Positions 1 to 8,882 of a stretch of DNA of 43,288 nt are shown here, piece after piece. Each line of letters starts with the position of its first letter. Position 1 is the stretch's first letter. Both the position numbers and the translations under genes were made by a program. The notes beneath the pieces are model-generated. The model was not told the DNA's origin. It saw only the letters and a list, made by a program, of their open reading frames with translations, and did no database searches. Origin of the DNA: Devosia sp. (GTDB lineage Bacteria > Pseudomonadota > Alphaproteobacteria > Rhizobiales > Devosiaceae). The DNA lies in assembly GCA_015234425.1 (NCBI GenBank), contig JADGNE010000022.1, positions 1 to 43,288 of the forward strand, read 5' to 3'.

Positions 1-48
1 CCTACACACTTTCCAGGCGTGCGCCTTCGACCACTCGGCCATCTCTCC
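1..48 (-). tRNA. tRNA-Ser (anticodon GGA), 5' part only
   Basis: Read on the minus strand, the sequence begins GGAGAGATGGCCGAGTGG at base 48, the acceptor and D-arm start of a class II serine tRNA. It continues into an anticodon stem-loop containing CTGGAAA, so the anticodon is GGA (complement of bases 12-14). The gene runs off the left edge, so the variable arm, T-arm and 3' end are not visible. No integrase lies nearby, so there is no sign of use as an attachment site. Confidence 0.93.
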
Positions 49-276
49 GCATCGCTATTTAGCGGCCCGGACGGGGCCGCCGAACCGTCTGGAAAATCGG
101 TTGCGAGCGAGGCGCAATATACTGATGATCTTCTTGGGCGCAAGGGAGGAGTTCAGCCTTGTCACGATTGTTTTTATCTCTGCGCCTCCGCCTTGTGAGG
201 AGGGCGCCGATCGTGTCAAAAGGTGGTGCTGGCCCAAGGGCAAGGATGCGGGCCGAAGCAAGAACAGGATTGGTGC

Positions 277-600
277 ATGCGTTTGGCCTTGAGACTATTG
301 GGCACCTGGCTGATTGCCCTGGCCATGGTTTTGCTTGTGATCGACGGAACAAAGTCCCTCGCTGCCAACCAATTGCTCTTCGCCGACTTTGGTCAGGTCT
401 GGCAGGGACTTCACGCGCCATCCCTTGATATGTCGCGCAGCTTCCTGGCCAGCCGTTTCTTTGCCGATCTGCTTGCCGGCGTGCTCCATGCCATCCTCGG
501 CTATCCCGCCTTCGCGGTGGTCGGTATCCCCGGAATTGTGCTGGCCTTGATGGGTAGGCGGCCGCGTCGCGAGCGTTTTTTGCGTCAAAGCGAGATCTGA
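277..600 (+). CDS. small two-helix membrane protein, function unknown
   Basis: The product is 107 aa. A hydrophobic helix lies near the N-terminus (about residues 2-24) and a second near residues 70-95, followed by a basic tail rich in Arg. This layout resembles a small conserved membrane protein common in Hyphomicrobiales and usually left as hypothetical. The frame is open further upstream to a GTG at 223. I chose the ATG at 277 because the hydrophobic segment begins there, but the ribosome site is weak. Bases 49-276 hold no gene I can support. Function is not known. Confidence 0.6.
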   Translation: MRLALRLLGTWLIALAMVLLVIDGTKSLAANQLLFADFGQVWQGLHAPSLDMSRSFLASRFFADLLAGVLHAILGYPAFAVVGIPGIVLALMGRRPRRERFLRQSEI

Positions 601-654
601 CCACTGTCTAAATCCGGGGCGGCACCCCATATTATGGCGCGAAAGGAGACAGAT

Positions 655-1311
655 ATGTTCTTCCGCACCAAACCCGCCACGATTCCCTCCGCGGCCGAGG
701 CCCTCCCGGGTCGCCCGCAGGAGATGGACGTGGCTTCTGACCATTTCGTCAATGGCGCTGCGCTCAAGGGCCCTTATCCCGCCGGCGCCGACACCATTTA
801 TTTTGGGCTCGGCTGTTTCTGGGGGGCAGAGCGCCTCTTCTGGCAATTGCCCGGCGTTGTCGTCACCGCCGTGGGCTATCAGGGCGGGCATACGCCCAAC
901 CCCACCTATGAGGAAACCTGTTCAGGCCTCACCGGGCACACCGAGAGTGTGAAAGTGGTCTACGACCCGATCCGCACCTCGCTCGACACTTTGCTCAAAA
1001 CCTTCTGGGAGGAGCATGACCCCACCCAGGGCATGCGCCAGGGCAATGATGTCGGCACGCAATATCGCTCGGCCATCTATACGACGACGCCGGAACAGGC
1101 CGAGATTGTTGCGGCCAGCCGCGCTGCCTATCAGGATGCCTTGCGCCAGCGGGGCTTCGGCGACATCACCACCGAGATCGGCCCGGCCGGTCCCTTCTAT
1201 TATGCCGAGACCTATCACCAGCAATATCTGGCCAAGAACCCCAATGGCTATTGCGGGCTCAATGGCACAGGGGTGTCCTGCCCGATCGGGCTTGGCGTCG
1301 CCGCCCAATAG
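655..1311 (+). CDS. msrA: peptide-methionine (S)-S-oxide reductase
   Basis: MsrA reduces methionine-S-sulfoxide in proteins and free methionine, using thioredoxin as electron donor; it is cytosolic. The product is 218 aa, usual for the longer MsrA class. The active-site motif GCFWGAE is visible with catalytic Cys at residue 54, and the C-terminal part carries further Cys residues (in [12 protein letters not shown]) suited to act as resolving cysteines. The ATG at 655 follows an AAAGGAG site by 6 bases, which decides the start over an upstream in-frame ATG at 634. A hairpin with a T-run follows directly, so this is probably a single-gene unit. Confidence 0.95.
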   Translation: MFFRTKPATIPSAAEALPGRPQEMDVASDHFVNGAALKGPYPAGADTIYFGLGCFWGAERLFWQLPGVVVTAVGYQGGHTPNPTYEETCSGLTGHTESVKVVYDPIRTSLDTLLKTFWEEHDPTQGMRQGNDVGTQYRSAIYTTTPEQAEIVAASRAAYQDALRQRGFGDITTEIGPAGPFYYAETYHQQYLAKNPNGYCGLNGTGVSCPIGLGVAAQ

Positions 1312-1324
1312 GTCTTTTCCTTTG

Positions 1325-1352
1325 AACGGTCCGCACTGCGGGCCGTTTTTTT
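1325..1352 (+). terminator. intrinsic terminator of msrA
   Basis: A nine-base stem, ACGGTCCGC with GCGGGCCGT (one wobble pair), closes a three-base loop and is followed by seven Ts. It starts about 14 bases after the msrA stop. Confidence 0.85.
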
Positions 1353-1374
1353 GTGTTTGATTGATTTGCCTGCC

Positions 1375-1782
1375 ATGACGCACCCAATTCCCGACATCAT
1401 GCGCCGCGCGCCATTCGAGGCGTTTGTGCTCGGCCTGCCCGCCACGACACTCGTGCGGCAATGGCGTGACGATTCGGTAGCCAAGGTCGGCGGCCGCATC
1501 TTTGCGCTGCTCGATAAGGACCCCGGCGAGATCTGGCTCAAGGTTTCGGACATGGCCTATTCGGTGATGACCGAACTCGATGGCATTCGCCCCGCCCCCT
1601 ATTTCGCCCGCGCCGGCTGGGTGGCGATCTCGGCTGAAAGCCCGCTCACCGAAGAAGAGCTCAAGGCCTATCTCACCCGCGCCCACGCTCTGGTGGCGTC
1701 AAGACTGAGCCGGAAGCGCCAGTGCGAGCTGGGCCTCGAAACCATCATTGCCGCCCAGACGTTGCACGAGCCGGAGCCGTGA
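1375..1782 (+). CDS. MmcQ/YjbR family protein
   Basis: The product is 135 aa and resembles the MmcQ/YjbR (DUF419) fold: small cytosolic proteins with a CyaY-like fold and possible DNA-binding role, with no firm biochemical function. The family pattern is seen in the GGRIFALLD strand, the WLKVSD segment and the aromatic ARAGWVAIS strand. The open frame starts earlier at a TTG at 1351, inside the terminator tail. I chose the ATG at 1375, where the MTHPIPDIM start aligns with family N-termini. It lies between the msrA terminator and the sit promoter region, so it is probably transcribed alone. Confidence 0.8.
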   Translation: MTHPIPDIMRRAPFEAFVLGLPATTLVRQWRDDSVAKVGGRIFALLDKDPGEIWLKVSDMAYSVMTELDGIRPAPYFARAGWVAISAESPLTEEELKAYLTRAHALVASRLSRKRQCELGLETIIAAQTLHEPEP

Positions 1783-1790
1783 TTCTCCCT

Positions 1791-1809
1791 ATTGCGAATG
1801 ATTTGCAAT
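1791..1809. promoter_or_regulatory. Mur/Fur-like operator upstream of sitA
   Basis: The 19-base sequence ATTGCGAATGATTTGCAAT is palindromic except for one base pair and the centre. It begins 41 bases before the sitA ATG. It resembles the manganese-responsive sites of the alphaproteobacterial Fur homologue Mur, which represses sitABCD. Operator function is inferred from sequence and position. Confidence 0.65.
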
Positions 1810-1849
1810 TGCATTAGCGTTCTCGCATTGTGATGTTTGGAGACCCTTC

Positions 1850-2740
1850 ATGAATCGAAGACTGCTGATTGCCCTTCCGCTTTTCGCCGCGCTCGCCCTC
1901 AACAATCCCGCGGCGGCGCAGGACCGGATAAAGGCTGTAACGAGCTTCACCATCCTGGCAGACATGGCGGCCAATGTGGCAGGGGACGTCGCCGACGTGG
2001 TGTCGATCACCAAGCCCGGTGCGGAGATTCATAATTACCAGCCGACCCCGGGCGATCTTGTCGGCGCGCAGGATGCCGATCTCATCCTCTCCAACGGGCT
2101 CAATCTCGAGCAGTGGTTCACCCAGTTCCTCGACAATCTGCCGGACGTGCCAAGCTATGTGCTGACCGAGGGAATCGAGCCCATCGGCATCGGTGAGGGC
2201 CCCTATGAGGGCAAGCCCAATCCCCATGCCTGGATGTCGCCGACCGACGCGCTGATCTATGTCGATAATATCCGCGCCGCATTTGCCGAGGTCGATCCGG
2301 CCAATGCCGAAATCTATGCGGCCAATGCCGAAGCCTATGCCGAAAAGATCACCGCCACCGTGGCGCCGATGCGCGACGCGCTGGCCGCCATCCCCGAGGA
2401 CAAGCGCTGGCTGGTGACGTCTGAGGGCGCTTTCTCCTATCTGGCGCGCGACCTGGGCCTTAAGGAGCTCTATCTCTGGCCGATTAATGCCGATCAGCAG
2501 GGCACGCCGCGCCAGGTGCGTGATGTCATCGACGCAGTGCGCGAGCACGACATTCCGGTGATCTTCTCGGAAAGCACCATCTCCTCGCGTCCCGCCGAAC
2601 AGGTGGCGCGCGAAACCGGGATCGCCTATGGCGGGGTGCTCTATGTGGATTCGCTGTCGGAAGAGGGCGGTCCGGTGCCCACCTATCTCGATCTCCTGCA
2701 GGTCACCACTTCAACCATCGCCAACGGTCTCAGCCAATGA
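1850..2740 (+). CDS. sitA: manganese/iron ABC transporter, substrate-binding protein
   Basis: The product is 296 aa, with a cleavable signal peptide (basic MNRR, hydrophobic stretch to about residue 20, AAA-Q cleavage region). It is the periplasmic cluster A-I metal-binding protein of the importer. The four ligands of Mn-type family members are visible as His61 (in [11 protein letters not shown]), His126 (in NPHAW), Glu192 (in TSEGAFSYL) and Asp267 (in YVDSL). It lacks the His-rich loop usual in zinc-specific ZnuA proteins. The start is supported by a GGAG site 7 bases upstream. Its end overlaps sitB by four bases (ATGA), and the Mur/Fur-like palindrome upstream suggests metal repression. Confidence 0.93.
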   Translation: MNRRLLIALPLFAALALNNPAAAQDRIKAVTSFTILADMAANVAGDVADVVSITKPGAEIHNYQPTPGDLVGAQDADLILSNGLNLEQWFTQFLDNLPDVPSYVLTEGIEPIGIGEGPYEGKPNPHAWMSPTDALIYVDNIRAAFAEVDPANAEIYAANAEAYAEKITATVAPMRDALAAIPEDKRWLVTSEGAFSYLARDLGLKELYLWPINADQQGTPRQVRDVIDAVREHDIPVIFSESTISSRPAEQVARETGIAYGGVLYVDSLSEEGGPVPTYLDLLQVTTSTIANGLSQ

Positions 2741-3606
2741 GTTCTACCCCCGGCATCGCCGTCAATGACATAACCGTCGCCTATCGCAACGGAACCACCG
2801 CGCTCAAGCATGCCAGCTTCACCAGCCCGCGCGGGTCAATCACGGCGCTGGTGGGGGTCAATGGGGCCGGCAAGTCCACCATTTTCAAGGCGATCATGGG
2901 CTTTGTGCCCGTGGTCTCCGGCTCCATTTCCATTCTCGGTGAGGACGGGCAGAAGGCGCAGCGTAGAAATCTCGTCGCCTATGTGCCCCAGGCCGAAGAC
3001 GTGGACTGGAATTTTCCGGTCCTCGTCGAGGATGTGGTGATGATGGGCCGCTTTGGCCACATGAATTTCCTGCGCATTCCCCGACCGGTCGATCGGGACA
3101 AAGTGGCTTCCGCTCTGGCCCGGGTGAACATGACCGAATTTGCCAAGCGGCAGATCGGCGAGCTTTCCGGCGGGCAGAAGAAGCGCGTCTTCCTCGCCCG
3201 CGCGCTGGCCCAGGAAGGCGAAGTGATCCTTCTCGACGAGCCCTTTACCGGTGTCGACGTCAAGACCGAGGATGCCATTATCGCGCTGCTGCGCGATCTG
3301 CGCGACGAGGGGAAGGTGATCCTCGTCTCCACGCATAATCTCGGTTCCGTGCCGGAGTTCTGTGATCGCACCGTGCTGGTCAAGGGAACGGTGCTGGCCT
3401 ACGGGCCGACCGAAGAGATCTTCACCCGCGATCGTCTTGAAGAAGCCTTTGGCGGTGTGCTCCGCCACTTCGTGCTCGGCGGGGCAGGCTTGCATGATGA
3501 CGACGATCCGCGCCGCCTTTCGGTGCTCACCGACGATGAGCGCCCGCTGGTTCTCTACGGCGAGAACGGCAAGATGACCCACCAGCAGTCGAGCGGCGAG
3601 AAATGA
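2737..3606 (+). CDS. sitB: manganese/iron ABC transporter, ATP-binding protein
   Basis: The product is 289 aa, the cytosolic ATPase that powers SitCD. It shows a Walker A (GVNGAGKST, residues 40-48), an LSGGQKKR signature and a Walker B followed by a D-loop ([12 protein letters not shown]). The ATG overlaps the sitA stop and the end overlaps sitC by four bases, so translation is coupled along the operon. The tail after the ABC domain (about 40 residues, acidic and polar) is longer than in many ABC ATPases but ordinary for SitB-type proteins. Confidence 0.94.
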   Translation: MSSTPGIAVNDITVAYRNGTTALKHASFTSPRGSITALVGVNGAGKSTIFKAIMGFVPVVSGSISILGEDGQKAQRRNLVAYVPQAEDVDWNFPVLVEDVVMMGRFGHMNFLRIPRPVDRDKVASALARVNMTEFAKRQIGELSGGQKKRVFLARALAQEGEVILLDEPFTGVDVKTEDAIIALLRDLRDEGKVILVSTHNLGSVPEFCDRTVLVKGTVLAYGPTEEIFTRDRLEEAFGGVLRHFVLGGAGLHDDDDPRRLSVLTDDERPLVLYGENGKMTHQQSSGEK

Positions 3607-4457
3607 TCGAGACCCTGCTCGAACCCTTCTCCTACCACTACATGGTCAATGCCATGTGGGTGTCGGCCTTGGTCGGCGGCATCTGCGCCTTGCTCTCCGC
3701 CTATCTCATGCTCAAGGGCTGGTCGCTGATTGGCGATGCGCTGAGCCATTCCATCGTGCCGGGCGTCGCCGGCGCCTATATGTTGGGCCTGCCATTTTCG
3801 CTCGGCGCCTTCTTCTCAGGCGGGCTCGCGGCTGCGGCCATGCTGTTCCTCTCCCAGCGCACCAAGCTGCGGGAAGACGCGGTGATCGGACTGATCTTTT
3901 CGAGCTTCTTCGGGCTCGGGCTCTTCATGGTGTCGCTCTCACCCACGCCGATCGACATTCAGACCATCGTGCTGGGCAATATTCTTGCGATTACGCCGGA
4001 AGACACGCTCCAGCTCGTGATCATCTCCGGGGTGACGCTGGCCGTCATGCTGGTGATCTGGAAGGATCTGATGGTCACCTTCTTTGATGAGAGTCACGCC
4101 CGCTCCATCGGCATCCGCACCAATCTGCTGAAAGTGATCTTCTTCACCCTGCTCAGCGCCGCCACCGTCGCCGCCATGCAGACCGTCGGCGCCTTCCTCG
4201 TCATCGCCATGGTCGTCACACCCGGTGCAACGGCCTATCTGCTTGCTGACCGCTTCCCGAAACTGATCATCATCGCCATAGCCGTCGGCGTGCTCTCGAG
4301 CTTCTTCGGCGCCTATCTCAGCTATTTCCTCGATGGCGCCACGGGCGGGATCATCGTCGTGCTGCAGACAGCGGTATTTCTGACGGCGTTCTTCTTTGCC
4401 CCAAAGCACGGCATGCTGGCGGCCCGCCGCCGCGTCGCCCGGGAGACGGCGCAATGA
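3603..4457 (+). CDS. sitC: manganese/iron ABC transporter, permease
   Basis: The product is 284 aa, an ABC-3 family integral membrane permease with about eight to nine hydrophobic segments. The segment [16 protein letters not shown] early in the protein and the [20 protein letters not shown] region are typical of ZnuB/MntB/SitC permeases. It pairs with SitD to form the membrane channel of the importer. Four-base overlaps with sitB upstream and sitD downstream show a coupled operon. Metal choice (Mn over Fe or Zn) rests on the SitA resemblance, not on this protein. Confidence 0.92.
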   Translation: MIETLLEPFSYHYMVNAMWVSALVGGICALLSAYLMLKGWSLIGDALSHSIVPGVAGAYMLGLPFSLGAFFSGGLAAAAMLFLSQRTKLREDAVIGLIFSSFFGLGLFMVSLSPTPIDIQTIVLGNILAITPEDTLQLVIISGVTLAVMLVIWKDLMVTFFDESHARSIGIRTNLLKVIFFTLLSAATVAAMQTVGAFLVIAMVVTPGATAYLLADRFPKLIIIAIAVGVLSSFFGAYLSYFLDGATGGIIVVLQTAVFLTAFFFAPKHGMLAARRRVARETAQ

Positions 4458-5296
4458 CCGCGGATATCCCCTGGTACGAACTGGCGCTCTGGCCATTCCA
4501 GTTTCCCTTCATGGTCCAGGCCATGGTCATTGCCGTGCTGGTCGCGGTGCCAACGGCGCTGCTCTCCTGCTTTCTGGTGCTCAAAGGCTGGTCGCTGATG
4601 GGCGACGCCATCTCCCATGCCGTCTTGCCCGGCGTGGTGCTGGCCTATCTCGTCGGGCTGCCGCTCGGCGTGGGGGCCTTTGTCGCCGGCATGGTCTGCG
4701 CGCTCAGCGTCGGATTTTTAAAAGAACATAGCCGCATCAAGGAAGATACGGTGATGGGCGTGGTGTTTTCGGGCCTATTCGGCCTCGGCATCGTGCTCTT
4801 TGCCGCCATCCGGACGGATATCCATCTCGACCACATTCTCTTCGGCAATATTCTGGGGGTCGGCACGGCTGACCTGATCCAGACCGGCATTATTGCGGTG
4901 GTGGTGACCGCCATCCTCGCCGCCAAATGGCGCGATCTCATGCTGTTCATCTTTGATCCGCAGCAGGCGGGAGCCATCGGCCTTTCGGTTCGGCTCCTGC
5001 ACTATGGCCTCCTCGCCATGATCGCCCTCACCATCGTGGGCGCCCTGCAGGCGGTCGGCATCGTGCTGGTTATTGCCCTCCTGATCGCGCCAGGGGCAAT
5101 CGCCTTCCTCCTCACCAGCCGGTTCGGTGTCATGCTCTGGCTGGCAGTGGCCATCTCTGTCGGTTGCAGCCTGGCTGGCGTCTATCTCAGCTTCTTCATC
5201 GACAGCGCTCCGGCGCCTACCATCGTGCTGCTGATGAGCGCCTGCTTTATCGTCTCCCTCATCCTCGCCAGCCGCCGCACCACGGCGGTGGTATGA
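4454..5296 (+). CDS. sitD: manganese/iron ABC transporter, permease
   Basis: The product is 280 aa, a second ABC-3 family permease and a paralogue of SitC: both carry the KGWSL(I/M)GDA motif near residue 50 and an AxQAVGI-type helix near residue 200. Having two different permease genes is the SitABCD/MntABCD arrangement, whereas Znu systems usually have one. It closes the four-gene operon. A GC-rich hairpin lies about 15 bases after the stop (5313-5331) but has no T-run, so the terminator is uncertain. Confidence 0.92.
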   Translation: MTADIPWYELALWPFQFPFMVQAMVIAVLVAVPTALLSCFLVLKGWSLMGDAISHAVLPGVVLAYLVGLPLGVGAFVAGMVCALSVGFLKEHSRIKEDTVMGVVFSGLFGLGIVLFAAIRTDIHLDHILFGNILGVGTADLIQTGIIAVVVTAILAAKWRDLMLFIFDPQQAGAIGLSVRLLHYGLLAMIALTIVGALQAVGIVLVIALLIAPGAIAFLLTSRFGVMLWLAVAISVGCSLAGVYLSFFIDSAPAPTIVLLMSACFIVSLILASRRTTAVV

Positions 5297-5320
5297 CGCC
5301 TTAACGCTTCCCGGCCGGGC

Positions 5321-5856
5321 TCAGGCCCGGCGGGTCCAGCCTGTCGGCAGGCCAAAAGGCAGCTTGCCGCCGCCCGCGCGCCGCACCAGCCAGATGACCA
5401 GGACACCGGCGGCGATAGAGGCGAGAATAAAGATCACACTCTCCACCGGGCCGGCCCCCTGGGGCCCGAAAACCACCCTGTTCATGATCCGGCCGGGCAT
5501 GAAAGTGAACCAGCCGGTAATGGGAGGGCCGCCAGGTAAAGGATCTGCATGGTCCGCATATGTCGCACGATTTGGCGCTGGCGGGCAAAGCGCACCGCCT
5601 GCCACAGGGCCGCAAGCGTCAGGATTGAGAGCAGGTGGATGGGGCTGAACAGCCCGAACATGCGCAATTCCCAGATGAAGAAGGAAGTGACGCTGATCGT
5701 CACCATGGCCAAAACCCAGACCATGCCGAGACGCTTGTGGGTCTTGTCGCCCTTGCGGCGGAACAGCACCACCCCGCCGAGCAGAAAGGCAAGCGCGCCG
5801 GCATAGGCATGCAACTGGATGATCGGGTGGGCGGAGAAGAGGGGCTCGAGCGACAT
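5321..5856 (-). pseudogene. DUF2306-like membrane protein, interrupted by a frameshift
   Basis: Two minus-strand frames join to make one recognisable protein. The first part (from ATG at 5856) gives MSLEPLFSAHPIIQLHAYAG and four hydrophobic helices up to MQILYLAAL. The rest, GWFTFMPGRIMNRVVFG plus a last helix, continues in a different frame. One missing base in the GGG run at 5522-5524 (plus strand) would explain the break; restoring it gives a 178 aa membrane protein of the DUF2306 type. These genes often sit beside a LytTR regulator, as here (divergent, about 110 bases apart). It could be a true pseudogene or an assembly indel. I saw no separate reason for a functional short form. Confidence 0.75.
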
Positions 5857-5966
5857 GGCGGTTTTCCGGAACGGGAGCGGGCAGGGTCTTGCGGACCCGC
5901 TCTTCCTTCGCCAAGGGTGGGGTGGGGTGAGCTCAAGATCAACTTCGCGAACGACCGGACGCCGTC

Positions 5967-6737
5967 GTGAAATCACCTCTCCTGCACTTCGCGCTTCGTG
6001 AAATGCGCGATATTCTCTTCTCGCTGCAGCGCTGGCTTGCCATGGCCGCAGCTGCGGGCCTGCTCACGCTTTCGGGTCCCTTCGGTACGCTCGACTATCC
6101 CTTGTCGACCAGGGTGGTCTATTGGGCCATCGTGGTGGTGGCATCCTATGTCTGCGGCCACACTGGCGGGGTTATCGCCGGGGAATTTCTCAGCAAGACC
6201 ATGGCTCTGCCGCTGCGCATCTGCCTCATCGCGCTGGGCAGCTCCGTGCCCGCCAGCCTTGTGGTGGTCCTCGCCACCTATATCGCCGAACCGCAGAGCA
6301 TGCCCAATCCGCTGGTGTTGTGGTTCTACGTCTTTGCGGTGTGCCTTGCCTATGTCGGGTTGTTGATGAGCATCAGGCCAGGGCCGGACGATGCGATGGG
6401 AGCGGAGAGCCCCGAGCTCCCGCAGCCCGCCCTTATCGATCGGCTGCCGCGGCATTTGCGGGGGCGGCTCCTGCATCTCGAAGTGTCCGACCACTATGTC
6501 GAGATCACGACCGACAAGGGCAGAAGCATGGTGCTGATGCGCCTTGCCGATGCCATGCGCGAAACTGCACCCACTGCCGGGCTGCAGGTGCATCGCTCCC
6601 ATTGGGTGGCGCTCGACGCGGTGCGCAAAAGCGCCCGCCAGGCCGGCAAGCCGGTGCTGGAGCTCGAAGATGGCGCGATTGTTCCCGTCAGCCGCAGCTA
6701 TGTCGCTGCCGTGAAGGCGGCCGGGCTTTTCGCTTAG
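5967..6737 (+). CDS. membrane-anchored LytTR-type transcriptional regulator
   Basis: The product is 256 aa. About four hydrophobic helices fill residues 20-140, and a LytTR DNA-binding domain fills residues 155-250, including VHRSHWVAL and the PVSRSYV end that mark this domain. It is likely an inner-membrane regulator without a separate kinase. The start is a GTG at 5967; family members begin a little before the LREM segment, which this start includes. The divergent DUF2306-like gene is the likely target, by analogy with similar pairs. Its stop overlaps the facing trhO stop by four bases. Confidence 0.8.
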   Translation: MKSPLLHFALREMRDILFSLQRWLAMAAAAGLLTLSGPFGTLDYPLSTRVVYWAIVVVASYVCGHTGGVIAGEFLSKTMALPLRICLIALGSSVPASLVVVLATYIAEPQSMPNPLVLWFYVFAVCLAYVGLLMSIRPGPDDAMGAESPELPQPALIDRLPRHLRGRLLHLEVSDHYVEITTDKGRSMVLMRLADAMRETAPTAGLQVHRSHWVALDAVRKSARQAGKPVLELEDGAIVPVSRSYVAAVKAAGLFA

Positions 6738-7753
6738 TCGGCCTTGTTGCGTTCGCGCGAGGCTTCCGCCTGTGCCCGCTTGGCGGCCTTGCGCTCGGCG
6801 GCAATGCGCGCCGCCTCATCGCCGAGATGCGCCACGCCCTTTTTGCGGCCCAGCTCCATCTGCTTTTGCCGCTCGGCGGCCGCCGCATGCTTGTCGGTCT
6901 CGCCCACGCAATGGGGGCAGCTGACGCCCTCGGCATAGTCGGGGCTGGCGCGGTCTGCCGGCGTCAGCGGATGGCGGCAGGCGCGGCAGAGGGTTGCCGT
7001 GCCCAGCTCCAGCCCATGACCGACCGAAACGCGTTCGTCGAATACGAAGCATTCGCCGTTGAACCGGCTCTCTTCGGCCGGCACGGTCTCGAGATATTTG
7101 AGAATCCCGCCCTTGAGGTGGAACACCTCCTCAAAGCCTTGGCTGAGGAGATAGGACGACGCCTTCTCGCAGCGAATGCCGCCGGTGCAGAACATGGCGA
7201 CCTTCTTGTCGCGTTGGGGATCAAGGTTCTGCGCGACGTAATCCTTGAACTCGACAAAGCTCTGCGTCGCCGGATCGATGGCGCGCTGGAAGGTACCGAG
7301 GCCAACCTCATAATCATTGCGGGTGTCGACCAGCACGACGTCATTGCGCTCGATCAGCGCGTTCCAGTTTTCCGGCTCGACATAGGTGCCGACCTGCTTG
7401 CTGGGATTGGCTTCCGGCGCGCGCAGGGTGACGATCTCGGGTTTGAGGCGCACTTTCATGCGCAGGAACGGCGCAGTCTCGGCAAAGGAATACTTGACCT
7501 CGGCGCCGACCAGACGGTCATCGAATGGGCCGGTGACAAAGAGATAGTCGGCCAGCGCGTCGATCGCCTCGGGGCTGCCCGCGACGGTGCCATTGATGCC
7601 CTCGGGCGCCAGGATCAGCGTTCCCTTGATATCCCGGCCACAGCAGAATTCTGCGAGCGGAGATTTCAGCGCTTCGGCGTCCGGCAATTGGGCGAATTTG
7701 TAGATCGCCATCAGCTTGTATGGATGATTGTGCTGGGGCAGAGTGGGGGCCAT
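6734..7753 (-). CDS. trhO: tRNA uridine(34) hydroxylase, rhodanese family
   Basis: TrhO (YceA family) makes 5-hydroxyuridine at the wobble position of certain tRNAs. The product is 339 aa from the chosen start. An N-terminal acylphosphatase-like part (KGTLILAPEGINGTVAG) is followed by a rhodanese domain whose loop FCTGGIRCEKAS carries the active-site Cys189. A C-terminal part with CxxC-like pairs (CRACRHPL, CPHC) and a basic tail completes the family layout. Upstream in-frame ATGs exist at 7774 and 7786. I chose 7753 because AAGGA lies upstream, though its spacing is long, so the start is uncertain. Confidence 0.9.
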   Translation of the reverse strand: MAPTLPQHNHPYKLMAIYKFAQLPDAEALKSPLAEFCCGRDIKGTLILAPEGINGTVAGSPEAIDALADYLFVTGPFDDRLVGAEVKYSFAETAPFLRMKVRLKPEIVTLRAPEANPSKQVGTYVEPENWNALIERNDVVLVDTRNDYEVGLGTFQRAIDPATQSFVEFKDYVAQNLDPQRDKKVAMFCTGGIRCEKASSYLLSQGFEEVFHLKGGILKYLETVPAEESRFNGECFVFDERVSVGHGLELGTATLCRACRHPLTPADRASPDYAEGVSCPHCVGETDKHAAAAERQKQMELGRKKGVAHLGDEAARIAAERKAAKRAQAEASRERNKAD

Positions 7754-7844
7754 TGTGGCGTCGATCCTTGTCATCGCGCCGCTCATAGCATTGCCGGCAC
7801 CCGGCGTCACGGGGCCAGGAAAGCAAGACATCGGGAGTTGAGAA

Positions 7845-8882
7845 ATGACTTATCGGGCGGATAACGCACGCTATGACAGCATGGTCTATCGCCGCGCGGG
7901 GAAATCAGGCCTGAAACTGCCCGCAATCAGCCTTGGGCTGTGGCAGAATTTTGGGGGCACGCGCGACTATCCATCCGCCATGGAAATCCTTGGCTATGCC
8001 TTCGACAAGGGCATTACCCATTTCGATCTCGCCAATAATTACGGTCCGCCAGCCGGCTCGTCGGAGGAATTGTTCGGGCAGGTGATGGCCCGCGACTTCC
8101 GCCACTATCGCGATGAAATGATCATCTCGACCAAGGCGGGCTATAATATGTGGCCGGGGCCCTATGGCGAATGGGGAAGCCGCAAATATCTGCTCGCCAG
8201 CCTCGACCAGAGCCTCAAGCGCCTGGGGCTCGACTATGTCGATATCTTCTATTCCCACCGCTTCGACTCCGAGACGCCGCTCGAGGAAACCATGGGCGCG
8301 CTGGCCCATGCGGTGAACTCGGGCAAGGCCCTCTATGTCGGCATCTCCTCCTACCCGGAAGCCCAGACCCGCGAGGCCCATCGCATTCTCAGGGAAATGG
8401 GCGTTGCCACGACGCTCCATCAGCCCAGCTATTCCGTGCTCAATCGCTGGATCGAGGACGATCACACCATCGACGCCTGCGGTGAACTGGGGATCGGCAT
8501 GATTGCCTTTTCGCCGCTGGCGCAGGGCGTGCTGTCGGGCAAATACAACAAGGGCAAGGTAGAGGGCACGCGCGGCGAAAATCCGCAGGGCTCCCTGCGC
8601 GCCAGCCATATCGAGCCGCGTGTGCTCGCTGCTGTCGACCGTCTCGGCGATATCGCCGCCGCCCGTGGCCAGACTATGGTGCAGCTCGCGCTGGCCTGGG
8701 TGCTGCGGCGCCCCGAAATGACCTCGGCGCTGATCGGCGTGCGCACGCTCGACCAGCTCAAGGACAATCTCGGAGCGCTCGACAATCTCGATTTTACGCC
8801 CGAGGAGATCGCGGCCATCGATGAAGCCACCAAGGACGGGCTGATGGAACTGCAGCCGCGTCCACAGGGCTGGCTGCGCTAG
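7845..8882 (+). CDS. aldo/keto reductase, L-glyceraldehyde 3-phosphate reductase type
   Basis: The product is 345 aa, an NADPH-dependent reductase of the YghZ/Gpr-like AKR14 group, which detoxifies small aldehydes such as L-glyceraldehyde 3-phosphate and methylglyoxal. The AKR tetrad is visible: Asp61 and Tyr66 (in FDLANNYGPP), Lys97 (in STKAGY) and His138 (in FYSHRF). The GWLR end is also typical. The start has a GGGAG site 8 bases upstream. It is divergent from trhO and its stop overlaps that of the facing flavoprotein gene. The true substrate cannot be read from sequence. Confidence 0.9.
   Translation: MTYRADNARYDSMVYRRAGKSGLKLPAISLGLWQNFGGTRDYPSAMEILGYAFDKGITHFDLANNYGPPAGSSEELFGQVMARDFRHYRDEMIISTKAGYNMWPGPYGEWGSRKYLLASLDQSLKRLGLDYVDIFYSHRFDSETPLEETMGALAHAVNSGKALYVGISSYPEAQTREAHRILREMGVATTLHQPSYSVLNRWIEDDHTIDACGELGIGMIAFSPLAQGVLSGKYNKGKVEGTRGENPQGSLRASHIEPRVLAAVDRLGDIAAARGQTMVQLALAWVLRRPEMTSALIGVRTLDQLKDNLGALDNLDFTPEEIAAIDEATKDGLMELQPRPQGWLR

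Noticed and set aside
1..60. tRNA-Ser as an integration site
   Set aside because: No integrase or direct repeat of the tRNA end is visible; only the 5' part of the tRNA is in the window.
1850..5296. Zinc (Znu) importer
   Set aside because: Two distinct permease genes, no His-rich loop in the binding protein and His/His/Glu/Asp ligands point to the Sit/Mnt type.
6122..7864. 580-codon plus-strand open frame
   Set aside because: It is out of frame with the LytTR gene and antisense to trhO; both have clear family motifs, while this frame has none. A shadow of high GC.
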